A stretch of 12,091 nt of DNA. Source: Rubritepida sp. (GTDB taxonomy: Bacteria > Pseudomonadota > Alphaproteobacteria > Acetobacterales > Acetobacteraceae). How positions within the stretch are numbered: the first letter of the stretch is position 1; every line of letters starts with the position of its first letter. The stretch covers positions 1 through 12,091 of the forward strand of contig JACMRO010000315.1 of the NCBI GenBank assembly GCA_014376425.1, in the 5' to 3' direction. Below are positions 1 to 6,199 of this stretch, in pieces. The notes under the pieces were generated by a model. That model did not search any database. It saw only the letters and a program-made list of their open reading frames with translations, and was not told the DNA's origin. The translations under genes and the position numbers were made by a program.

Positions 1-9
1 ATTGGCCAT
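1..9 (-). CDS. Possible start of a fifth minus-strand gene (3 codons visible)
   Basis: On the minus strand an ATG at 9-7 is followed by two sense codons (Ala, Asn) before the window ends. A purine-rich GAGGGA (22-17) lies 7 nt upstream, a good Shine-Dalgarno position. It sits 58 nt beyond the kinase stop codon, so it could be the next gene of the same operon. No product can be inferred from three codons, and chance occurrence is quite possible. Confidence 0.3.
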
Positions 10-37
10 GCGCGGGTCCCTCGGGCAGGCAACTCTA

Positions 38-56
38 CAGCGGCCGCGCGCCGCTG
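38..56 (-). terminator. GC-rich hairpin after the kinase gene, no U-tract
   Basis: A perfect 7-bp inverted repeat (CAGCGGC / GCCGCTG) with a 5-nt loop begins 12 nt after the kinase stop codon on the minus strand. It is not followed by a run of U in that direction, so it is not a classical intrinsic terminator. It may be a weak attenuator, a 3'-end-stabilising structure, or a by-product of high GC. If a gene does start at position 9, the hairpin lies between the two genes. Confidence 0.3.
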
Positions 57-67
57 CCAGCCATCTT

Positions 68-1384
68 TCAGAACAGCCCTTCCAGGCGCCGCCGCAGGCC
101 CGGCGCCTCCTGCGCGGTGGCATGGGCGCAGAGCGCGTCGATGAAGCCATGCGCATCGGCCGCGCCGGCTTCGGCCTTTTGCACCAGCAGTCGGGCAATG
201 GGGCCGACGACATGCGCCAGGGCGGTGGTGGCCCCCGCTCGCGCCGCCTCCTGCAGCGTGAAGGCATTGGAAGGGCGGGCCGGCGTCAGGGTGGGTGCGT
301 CGCCATGAAGGCGCAGGAAGGCGCGGCGTTCCTCGGGCGTCTCCAGCATGGCGACGCAGGCGCGCACCAGTTCCTGCGGCGAGGCGGCGGCGGCGGCGGC
401 GCGGCGCAGCACGGTCTCCGCGATCGGGCCGATGCGCTGCGCCAGGTCGGCGCGCAGGCGGGAGAGCAGGGCCGGATCGATGCTGCCGGCGACGGGGGAT
501 CTGATCACGAGGGTGGCTTCGTCGATGGGCGGGGCCGGCGGCAGCGGTGCCACGCCGCCGGCCAGTACGGCACGCAGCGCCGCGTGGAACTCTGCCGCGG
601 TGGCGAAGCGCGCCTGCGGGTCTTTCGCCAGGCCGCGGTTCAGCACCGCGCCGGTGGCGGTGCCGGCCAGCCCGCCCAGGTCGGCGGGTTCTGGCGCGGT
701 CAGCCGCAGCAGCGTCTCGGCCATGGTGGCGCCGGCGAAAGGCGAGCGACCGAGCAGGATCTCGTACAGCACCGCGGCGGCGGCGAAGACGTCCACCCGG
801 TGGTCCACTGCGCGCCCCAGCGCCTGCTCGGGCGCCATGTAGCCCGGCGTGCCGATAATGCCGCCGGCCAGCGTCATCGCCGACAGCCCGAGCCTCGCGA
901 TACCGAAATCGGTGATCTTTGCCCGCCCCCGCGGCGTCAGCATGATGTTGCCGGGCTTGATGTCGCGGTGAATGACGCCCAGCGCGTGCGCCGCCGCCAG
1001 CCCGTCCAGCACCTCCAGCATCGCCGCCACCAGGCGCGGCACCCGCGCCGCGCGGTCAGGTGCGCGCAGGGCAGCGTGCAGCGTCTCGCCCTTGACGTAT
1101 TCCATGACGATGTAGGGGTTATCGCCATCATCGGCGAAGTCGTGGATGGCGACGATGGCGGGGTGGGCGCAGCGGCCGGCGGCGCGGACCTCGGCGCGGA
1201 AGCGTTCCAGGAACTCCTGGCGCTCGGCCGGTGCCAGCAGATCGGCGCGGATGGTCTTGATCGCGACCATGCGCTCGATCACCGGGTCGGTCGCGGCATA
1301 GACACGGCCCATGGCGCCCTGTCCCAGCTCAGCCACCGGTTCGTAGCGGCCGAAATTGGCCGGCAGCGACTCGAAGTCGCTCAT
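68..1384 (-). CDS. Soluble serine/threonine protein kinase with duplicated C-terminal module
   Basis: This is a Hanks-type Ser/Thr kinase of 438 aa, expected to phosphorylate protein Ser/Thr with ATP in the cytoplasm. The kinase domain spans about residues 13-275. Visible elements are the glycine-rich loop (GQGAMG, 21-26), the ATP-binding Lys43 in AIK, the catalytic loop HRDIKPGN (139-146, Asp141), the DFG metal motif (159-161), and the activation segment ending GTPGYMAPE (178-186). All key residues are intact, so it should be active. There is no transmembrane helix, PASTA or FHA domain. After a Pro-rich linker (about 279-288), two related helical segments share a 'GPIA' core (G319-A322 and G394-A397). 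The gene follows the heme/HAMP membrane protein by 19 nt, suggesting cotranscription and that the kinase could be its signalling partner (inference). The start ATG has an AGGGG-like ribosome-binding site upstream. The substrate is unknown. Confidence 0.93.
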   Translation of the reverse strand: MSDFESLPANFGRYEPVAELGQGAMGRVYAATDPVIERMVAIKTIRADLLAPAERQEFLERFRAEVRAAGRCAHPAIVAIHDFADDGDNPYIVMEYVKGETLHAALRAPDRAARVPRLVAAMLEVLDGLAAAHALGVIHRDIKPGNIMLTPRGRAKITDFGIARLGLSAMTLAGGIIGTPGYMAPEQALGRAVDHRVDVFAAAAVLYEILLGRSPFAGATMAETLLRLTAPEPADLGGLAGTATGAVLNRGLAKDPQARFATAAEFHAALRAVLAGGVAPLPPAPPIDEATLVIRSPVAGSIDPALLSRLRADLAQRIGPIAETVLRRAAAAAASPQELVRACVAMLETPEERRAFLRLHGDAPTLTPARPSNAFTLQEAARAGATTALAHVVGPIARLLVQKAEAGAADAHGFIDALCAHATAQEAPGLRRRLEGLF

Positions 1385-1403
1385 GCGCGGCCCCTGCGCA
1401 GGA

Positions 1404-2279
1404 TCAGGCGCCCAGCATCTTCACCGCCTGGTCCAGGCTGCGGCGCATCCGGTTGAAGGCGCGCCCCAGTTCGGACATCTCGTCCCGGCCGGTGGTGGGG
1501 AAGTCGTCAGTCTCAGTCGACTGGCCCAGGCTTACAGCGGTGGCGGTGCGTGACATCCGGGTTACCGGGCCGATCACGAAGGCCTGCAGCAGCAGGTTCA
1601 CCATCAGCATGATGCCCAGGAATACCGCCAGCAGCATGCCCAGCGCGCTGACCAGGTTGGCCCGCGCACCGGCCAGCGGCAGCGCCATGGGCACCGAGAC
1701 GACCTGGGCGCCGATCGTCTCGCCCAGCCGCCAGCCGAACCCGTTGGCCGCGCCATACACCTCGACCATGCGCGGCGGCGCGCGGTCGGGCGTCGAATGG
1801 CAGACCAGGCAGGCTTCGTCGCGGACGGTGATGGGCAGGGCCAGGGTCAGCGCCCGGCCGGTGGGCGTGTCGCGCTCGCCGGTCAGCACGGTCAGGGTGG
1901 CGTTGTTGCGGAAGGCGTTGATGAAATCGGCTTCCCAGTCCTGTGCCCGGTCGGCCGGGTTGGTCGGGTTCAGCGCCGCTTCCTTATAGGTGTAGTCGGG
2001 GTGGTCGGCCCGCACCGCGCGAAAATTGGTCTGCGCCGCGTAAGAGGGGATGATGATCGGGCTGATCCAGGCCGGGTCGCCACGGGTGACTGCGGGCGCC
2101 ACCTGCTCACTCGTGTAGCGGCGCACCGCGTTGGCGGCGCTGAGCATGATGCGGGCATTCTGGATCACATTATCCCGCGCCGAGGCCTGGTATTGCCGGT
2201 CGAGGAAGAAAGCGGCGCCAATGAAGGCCGCGATGAAGACGGCCAGCAAGCCAAGATTGAATTTTAGACGGATGCCCAT
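1404..2279 (-). CDS. Membrane c-type heme sensor (Tll0287/DUF3365-like) with HAMP and no output domain
   Basis: This 291-aa inner-membrane protein has TM1 at about residues 7-27, a periplasmic region to about 205, TM2 at about 209-236 and a cytoplasmic HAMP segment (about 229-285). The periplasmic part matches the Tll0287-like (DUF3365) family: it carries a CxxCH heme-attachment motif (C157, C160, H161) in the context ACLVCHS, as in c-type heme PAS-like redox sensors. The HAMP shows the usual P (GPV, 237-239) and the conserved DEMSELGRAFN stretch (266-276). The chain stops right after HAMP, with no methyl-accepting, histidine kinase or GGDEF domain, so any output must act through another protein. 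The Ser/Thr kinase 19 nt downstream is the obvious candidate (inference). The start is supported by the position of TM1, but no good Shine-Dalgarno is present and a hairpin abuts the start codon. Family assignment is confident; ligand and signal (redox, NO or O2) are unknown. Confidence 0.85.
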   Translation of the reverse strand: MGIRLKFNLGLLAVFIAAFIGAAFFLDRQYQASARDNVIQNARIMLSAANAVRRYTSEQVAPAVTRGDPAWISPIIIPSYAAQTNFRAVRADHPDYTYKEAALNPTNPADRAQDWEADFINAFRNNATLTVLTGERDTPTGRALTLALPITVRDEACLVCHSTPDRAPPRMVEVYGAANGFGWRLGETIGAQVVSVPMALPLAGARANLVSALGMLLAVFLGIMLMVNLLLQAFVIGPVTRMSRTATAVSLGQSTETDDFPTTGRDEMSELGRAFNRMRRSLDQAVKMLGA

Positions 2280-2281
2280 GT

Positions 2282-2303
2282 GCGGATTGATGGCGCAATC
2301 CGC
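2282..2303 (-). promoter_or_regulatory. Perfect hairpin covering the ribosome-binding region of the heme-sensor gene
   Basis: GCGGATTG (2282-2289) and CAATCCGC (2296-2303) form a perfect 8-bp inverted repeat with a 6-nt loop. On the minus strand the hairpin ends two bases before the ATG at 2279 and occupies the whole region where a ribosome-binding site would sit. No T-tract follows, so a terminator is unlikely. It could limit translation of the sensor or be a protein-binding operator. Function is inferred from position only. Confidence 0.4.
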
Positions 2304-2336
2304 GCCCGACGCAAGTGCCGGCCGCGCCGCCGCCGC

Positions 2337-2936
2337 TCAGCCCGCCACGCGGACGTCGATAGTGAGCGTGATCAGGTCCGAAATCAGCGTGCCATCGGGC
2401 GTCATGCCGAAATCGCTGCGGCGGATCTGACCGGCCGCGGTGAAGGCGGTGCTGCCGCCGCGCCGCCCGGCCACGCGGGCTACGAGGGTCATCGGCCGCT
2501 CGATGCCGCGCAGACGAACCCGGCCGGCGATCGCCAGCGAGCCATCCGCAGCCAGTTCGCCGCCCTGCCCGGAGAAGCTGGCGGTGGGGTAGCGCGCGAC
2601 ATCGAAATAACTTGGGCCGCGCAGCATATCGCCCACGCCGGGCCAGGGCAGCGAGAAGTGGCCGGTCTCGATGGTGGCGCCGACGCGGGCGCCGGCCGGG
2701 GCGGCGGGGTCGAGGTTCAATTCGGCGCGGAAGCGTTCGAATTGCCCGTCGGTGGAGAACAGCCCCAGATGCCGCGCGGTGAAGCCAATACGACCGCCGG
2801 TCTGGTCGAAGCTGTAGCGGGCCGGCGCCGCGCATCCTGGCCGGGGCGCCGCCAGGCCGAGCAGCAACGTGCCGGCCGTGCGACGGGAGATGGCACCGCC
2901 GTCGCAGCACGTTTCACGGCGGGTCGAACCTTGCAT
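2337..2936 (-). CDS. Exported YceI-family protein
   Basis: This 199-aa protein belongs to the YceI family, lipocalin-like beta-barrels in the periplasm that bind polyisoprenoid or quinone-like lipids. The N-terminus has a twin arginine (R18, R19), a hydrophobic stretch (about 21-30) and an Ala-rich possible cleavage site near 35-37, so it is probably exported; a Tat route is possible but the motif is weak. The mature domain (about 40-199) shows family landmarks: the GFTARHLG strand (51-58), LRGPSYFDVARYPTASF (105-121), a G-x-LRGIERPMTL strand (about 138-151) and the RSDFGM loop (173-178). It lies 31 nt downstream of the FAH-family gene and 57 nt upstream of the heme-sensor gene, so it is likely in the same operon. 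The ribosome-binding site is weak, but no better in-frame start is visible. Ligand unknown. Confidence 0.9.
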   Translation of the reverse strand: MQGSTRRETCCDGGAISRRTAGTLLLGLAAPRPGCAAPARYSFDQTGGRIGFTARHLGLFSTDGQFERFRAELNLDPAAPAGARVGATIETGHFSLPWPGVGDMLRGPSYFDVARYPTASFSGQGGELAADGSLAIAGRVRLRGIERPMTLVARVAGRRGGSTAFTAAGQIRRSDFGMTPDGTLISDLITLTIDVRVAG

Positions 2937-2967
2937 GATGCCGATATGGGGCGCCCGCCGCCCTGGT

Positions 2968-3870
2968 TCAGGCCTTCACCGGGTTGGACAGGCGGCCGAT
3001 GCCCTCGATCTCGATCTCGACCACATCGCCATCCTTCAGCACGCGCGGCGGCACCATGGCGTAGCCCACGCCTTCGGGCGTGCCGGTCATGATCACGTCG
3101 CCCGGCAGCAAGGTGAAGCCCTGGCTGAGCTGATGGATGATCGCCTTCACGTCGAATATCATCTTCGAGGTGCGCGAGGACTGCCGTTCCTCGCCATTCA
3201 CCCAGAGCCGGATGGCCAAGTCGGTGGCGTCGAGCTCATCGGCCGGGACGATCCACGGGCCGAGTGGGCAGGAGCGATCAAGCGACTTGCCCTTGAACCA
3301 CTGGCCGTGCCGGCGCTGCAGGTCGCGGCCGGTGACATCGTTGCCGATCGTCCAGCCGAAGACGTGGCTGAGCGCATCGGCCTGCGCGATGTTGGCGCCG
3401 GCCTTGCCGATGATGAGCGTGAGCTCCGCCTCGTAATCCAGCCACTGGGTGACGCCGGTGGCGGTATGGTCGGGGATGTCGGCGCCCGGCGCGATCACGG
3501 TGTCCGGCGCCTTGGTGAAGAACTGGGGGTATTTGGGCAGCTCGGAGCTGGTGATGCCACGGGTGCGGTCGCCCTCCGCCACATGGTCCATGTAGTTGCG
3601 ACCGACGCAGAAGACATTGCGGTGCGGCCGCGGGATGGGCGCCAGCAGTTGCACGTCGGCCAGCTGGAGCAGCGCGCCGGCGGGCGGTGCGGCCACGGCG
3701 GCGCGGATGGCGGCCAGGGTGGACGCGCCGCTTTCGATCAGCGCCTGCATTGTTATGGCACCCGCGGGCAATGCGCCGGCGGCGACCAGGTCGAGCACCT
3801 GGTCGGTGCCGACCATCGCACCGGGCCGGCTACCATGTGCATCGGCGAAGGTAACAAGTTTGAGGCTCAT
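2968..3870 (-). CDS. Fumarylacetoacetate hydrolase (FAH) family protein
   Basis: This 300-aa cytoplasmic enzyme of the FAH superfamily is a metal-dependent hydrolase, decarboxylase or isomerase acting on beta-keto acid type substrates. Residues 1-75 form a small N-terminal domain; the catalytic domain covers about 80-300. Visible motifs are RNYMDHVAE (91-99; His96 and Glu99 match the usual catalytic dyad), the metal-binding pair E147-x-E149 with D178 in GNDVTGRD, Lys195 in WFKGKS, and the TGTPEGVG signature (262-269). All expected active-site residues are present. The start ATG is backed by GGAG 9 nt upstream. It is the first gene of the minus-strand operon, with its promoter in the divergent intergenic region. 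The precise reaction (for example ureidoglycolate lyase-like, oxaloacetate decarboxylase or acylpyruvase) cannot be told from motifs, and no pathway genes are adjacent. Confidence 0.92.
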   Translation of the reverse strand: MSLKLVTFADAHGSRPGAMVGTDQVLDLVAAGALPAGAITMQALIESGASTLAAIRAAVAAPPAGALLQLADVQLLAPIPRPHRNVFCVGRNYMDHVAEGDRTRGITSSELPKYPQFFTKAPDTVIAPGADIPDHTATGVTQWLDYEAELTLIIGKAGANIAQADALSHVFGWTIGNDVTGRDLQRRHGQWFKGKSLDRSCPLGPWIVPADELDATDLAIRLWVNGEERQSSRTSKMIFDVKAIIHQLSQGFTLLPGDVIMTGTPEGVGYAMVPPRVLKDGDVVEIEIEGIGRLSNPVKA

Positions 3871-4014
3871 GGACGATAGCTCCGTTGCTTACACAGGAAA
3901 TTGAACAGTCATTACTTTTATGGCAAGGCATCGCCCGGACACTCGCGCTAAGCAGGGCGGCAATCTTGGAAGAATTCTTTCATTTTTAGACATTGCGACG
4001 GTAGGGCGCATTGC
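3871..4014. promoter_or_regulatory. Divergent promoter region between FAH operon and bcs operon
   Basis: This 144-nt gap is the only place where both transcription units can start, and it is clearly more AT-rich than the surrounding genes. Toward bcsZ, TTGGAA (3966-3971) and GACATT (3989-3994) are separated by 17 nt. They are a weak sigma70-like pair (4/6 and 3/6 matches). On the minus strand TTGCCA lies 17 nt before CAATTT, an even weaker pair. Existence of promoters here is inferred from the layout; the exact elements are tentative. Confidence 0.5.
3970..3979. repeat. 10-bp palindrome AAGAATTCTT in the divergent promoter region
   Basis: AAGAATTCTT is a perfect palindrome; extended to 3968-3981 it is a 14-bp dyad with one mismatched pair. 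It sits in or next to the putative bcsZ promoter, so it could be an operator for a dimeric regulator. A palindrome this short is also expected by chance in AT-rich DNA. Confidence 0.3.
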
Positions 4015-5178
4015 ATGGCATGGCGTGATGCCACTGCAAGTTTAAGCGGGAGTTCGCAGTTGGCAGCCCAGGGTTTTTCGCACGGGCCGAATCTGGCGCA
4101 GGAGCCGGGCCGGCGCGCAATGCTGGGCGCTGGGCTGGGGTTTGGCGCTGCGTGGCTGGCGCCTGCCACGCAGGGCCACAGTCAGGATATTGGCACCACG
4201 GACCGTGCCCGGGCGGACTGGCTGCGCTTCCGGGGTCGCTACATGGCGCCCGATGGCCGGGTGGTCGACACCGGCAATCGCCAGGTCTCGCACACCGAAG
4301 GCCAGGGCTTCGCCATGCTTATGGCAGTCCGCGCCGACGACCGGGCAAGCTTCGACCGGATCTGGGGCTGGACCCGGCGCACCCTGCAACGGCCGCGTGA
4401 CGCGCTGCACGCCTGGCGCTTTCGCCCCGCCGACGCCAACCCGGTGGAGGACACCAACAACGCGACCGATGGCGACCTGTTCCTGGCCTGGGCGCTGCTT
4501 GAGGCGGGGGAGGCATGGGGTGCGGTCGATCACACCCAGCGAGCCCAGGCCATCGGCCGCGATATCCTGCGCCTGCTCGTTCGCAACGCTGGTGGCATGG
4601 CACTGCTGCTGCCGGGCGTGCGCGGATTCGAACGGCGGGACCACGTCGTCGTCAACCCATCCTATTATTGCTTCCCGGCGATCCGCCGGCTGGCCATGGC
4701 GGTGCCCGACCCGGCCTGGGTGCGGCTGACGAGCGACGGGCTGACCCTGTTGCGAAGCGCGCGTTTCGGCCGTTGGGGGCTGCCGCCGGACTGGCTGACG
4801 GTCGCCAAGGCGGACCGGCGGCTAAGCCTGCCGACGCATTGGGCGCCGCGCTTCTCCTACGACGCGGTGCGGGTGCCGCTCTACCTCGGCTGGGCCGGGC
4901 TGACCGGCGAGCCGGCAGTGCACGCCGCCGCGGCATTCTGGGCCGATCCGGCGCACCGCACGCTGCCGGCCTGGGCTGACCTGGCGACCAATGCGACATC
5001 GCCCTATGAGGCCTCGCCCGGGATCGCCGCCATCGCGGCCTATGCCGCCGCGATGGCCGGCAGGCCGGCGCGGGCCATCCAGGGCGTGGCGACCGGGGAT
5101 GCGATGCCGAACTATTATTCCGGCGCGCTGACTGCCCTGGTTTCACTCGCCCGCCGCGAAACAGGTGCAACTTTATAG
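4015..5178 (+). CDS. bcsZ: Periplasmic GH8 endoglucanase of the cellulose operon
   Basis: This endo-1,4-beta-glucanase of glycoside hydrolase family 8 (387 aa from this ATG) cleaves cellulose chains in the periplasm and is required for or tunes cellulose export. The mature domain runs about 60-387. Landmarks are HTEGQGFAM (93-101; Glu95 is the expected general acid), the NATDGDLFLAWAL stretch (149-161), and RFSYDAVRVPLY (279-290; Asp283 corresponds to the catalytic base region of BcsZ). The N-terminus has a twin-arginine motif (GRRAML, 32-37), a hydrophobic segment to about 50 and then a small-residue region, suggesting Tat export. The start is uncertain: a TTG at 4060, in frame, has GGGAG 7 nt upstream, and codons before it are atypically AT-ending, so the protein may be 372 aa. 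It is first in the bcs operon; the next gene begins 97 nt downstream. Homologues include E. coli BcsZ and Komagataeibacter CMCax. Confidence 0.93.
   Translation: MAWRDATASLSGSSQLAAQGFSHGPNLAQEPGRRAMLGAGLGFGAAWLAPATQGHSQDIGTTDRARADWLRFRGRYMAPDGRVVDTGNRQVSHTEGQGFAMLMAVRADDRASFDRIWGWTRRTLQRPRDALHAWRFRPADANPVEDTNNATDGDLFLAWALLEAGEAWGAVDHTQRAQAIGRDILRLLVRNAGGMALLLPGVRGFERRDHVVVNPSYYCFPAIRRLAMAVPDPAWVRLTSDGLTLLRSARFGRWGLPPDWLTVAKADRRLSLPTHWAPRFSYDAVRVPLYLGWAGLTGEPAVHAAAAFWADPAHRTLPAWADLATNATSPYEASPGIAAIAAYAAAMAGRPARAIQGVATGDAMPNYYSGALTALVSLARRETGATL
4048..4062 (+). promoter_or_regulatory. Shine-Dalgarno plus alternative TTG start for bcsZ
   Basis: GGGAG at 4048-4052 is followed after 7 nt by an in-frame TTG at 4060. 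The ATG at 4015 has no comparable ribosome-binding site and lies next to a short inverted repeat (TGGCAT 4016-4021 / ATGCCA 4028-4033). Codons between 4015 and 4060 look non-coding (several A- or T-ending). Both starts keep the twin-arginine motif. Confidence 0.4.
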
Positions 5179-5275
5179 TGACAACACCGGGAAACCCGAT
5201 GAAATCCTAAGTTTGGGCAGTTTCGCTGCCAGGCGGTTGAGGGCATGGTCAAAGCGGAGTCTGGGAATCGGCGGC
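5179..5275 (+). other. Leader gap between bcsZ and the proline-rich gene
   Basis: This 97-nt gap is the longest within the bcs operon. It holds two small hairpins: CGGG/CCCG (5188-5191 / 5195-5198, AAA loop) and GGCAG/CTGCC (5216-5220 / 5226-5230, 5-nt loop). Neither is followed by a T-run, so no terminator is supported. The frame stays open from a GTG at 5165 that overlaps bcsZ, but its codons are unlike the high-GC3 use of neighbouring genes, so I treat the stretch as untranslated. Confidence 0.35.
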
Positions 5276-6184
5276 ATGGCACAAGATAATGATGTGGCAC
5301 GGATGGCGGCCGCAATGAACACGCCTGGCTTCAAGTACCGCAGCTTTGGCAACGAGCCGGTGCGGGTGCGCCCTGGCGTGGCCGGGACGCTGGCGCCCCA
5401 GAATGCCACGCCCGCCGTGGAAGACCAGATGCAGCCGTCGGCCTTACTGCTGGCGCTCGATGACGCCTCCCCAGCCATGCCGCAGACGTCGCCTCCGGAG
5501 CCATCCGATGCAATGGCGTTCGACGAGGCTCCCGCATCGATCCTCGCCTACGACGCTTTCCCGGCCGCTCAGACGGCACTGCCGAAGCTAGACCCCACGC
5601 TGCCGCCGCTCGACCAGGCGCTGCCTCCGCTCGATCTGGGCCTGCCGCCGCTGTCAGGCCAGGCGCCGGCGCAGGAAGCGCCGGCGCCCCTGCCCGAGCC
5701 ACCGCCTGCACCGCCACTCTTCTCCTGGCCGGAATCTTCCGCGGCGCCGCTGCCGCCCACGGCCGCACCGGCGTTGCTGGCGCTGGCCCAGCCAGCCGGT
5801 AGTCTGCCTGCAACAGGGCTGAACCCGCCTGACCCCGCAGGCGGTTTCCGGTTGCTCGAATCGATCGGGCATCAGGCAGAGGATGGCGCGCCGTCCCGGG
5901 CCGAGGCACCGGCGTCCGGTACACTGGCCAGGCTGCGACGCGGCGCTGCGACGGCGGATGCGGGGCCGCCGCTGTCACTACCCGGAACTGGTGGAGCCTG
6001 GGACCTCGCCGCCCAGGCTCCAATTCCGGCCGCCGCGCAATCCCACCCGTCCGGCCTACTGCCGGCGGCGGCCGTGGCAGTTCCCCTTTCTGACGTTATG
6101 CGGCTGATAGCGGCTGGTGCGACTCCACCACCGTCCCCCTTTGATGCGTTTCGGGCTGCGCTTGGTGCGCAGCCCGGCCGCTAG
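5276..6184 (+). CDS. Proline-rich BcsR/BcsP-like cellulose biosynthesis accessory protein
   Basis: This 302-aa protein has no signal peptide or membrane helix and is therefore probably cytoplasmic. The N-terminal ~30 residues (DNDVARMAAAMNTPGFKYR and onward, 4-30) recall the short BcsR/BcsP motif: an acidic residue, a small amphipathic helix, then a P/G-F-x-Y-R turn. A similar segment opens CcpAx (BcsH) of Komagataeibacter as I remember it. The middle (about 40-265) is low-complexity, Pro/Ala-rich and probably disordered; it includes four 7-residue LPxL repeats (102-129). The C-terminus has a second short helix-like motif (PLSDVMRLIAAG, 270-281). In E. coli, BcsR binds BcsQ and stabilises the synthase; here bcsQ is the next gene (15-nt gap), supporting a BcsQ-partner role (inference). 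The ATG at 5276 is preferred over the GTG at 5165, with GGGA 9 nt upstream and better codon use. Exact family (BcsP or CcpAx-like) is unresolved. Confidence 0.72.
   Translation: MAQDNDVARMAAAMNTPGFKYRSFGNEPVRVRPGVAGTLAPQNATPAVEDQMQPSALLLALDDASPAMPQTSPPEPSDAMAFDEAPASILAYDAFPAAQTALPKLDPTLPPLDQALPPLDLGLPPLSGQAPAQEAPAPLPEPPPAPPLFSWPESSAAPLPPTAAPALLALAQPAGSLPATGLNPPDPAGGFRLLESIGHQAEDGAPSRAEAPASGTLARLRRGAATADAGPPLSLPGTGGAWDLAAQAPIPAAAQSHPSGLLPAAAVAVPLSDVMRLIAAGATPPPSPFDAFRAALGAQPGR
5579..5662 (+). repeat. Four tandem 21-bp units encoding LPxL heptapeptides
   Basis: Four consecutive 21-bp units encode LPKLDPT, LPPLDQA, LPPLDLG and LPPLSGQ. The period is exact at seven residues, and Leu1, Pro2 and Leu4 are invariant. 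Codons differ between copies, so the peptide pattern is better conserved than the DNA. This suggests an older duplication kept for protein function, for example a polyproline-type docking segment. Confidence 0.85.
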
Positions 6185-6199
6185 TCCGCCGGAGGCCAC

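Noticed and set aside
2..1456. Long open frame on the plus strand (484 codons)
   Set aside because: It is antisense to the clear Ser/Thr kinase, has an Arg/Gly/His/Gln-rich shadow-type composition and no recognisable domain. Long antisense frames are common in high-GC DNA.
1..3870. Direct role of the heme sensor/kinase operon in controlling cellulose synthesis
   Set aside because: The units are divergent and the FAH and YceI genes lie between them. Proximity alone does not support a regulatory link; PilZ/c-di-GMP is the visible control of the synthase.
2869..3879. 336-codon plus-strand frame opposite the FAH-family gene
   Set aside because: Shadow frame; the minus strand carries the FAH metal ligands and signature motifs.
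5165..5275. N-terminal extension of the proline-rich protein from a GTG overlapping bcsZ
   Set aside because: Codons are poor in G/C third positions, the segment has no recognisable motif, and the ATG at 5276 directly precedes the BcsR/BcsP-like motif.
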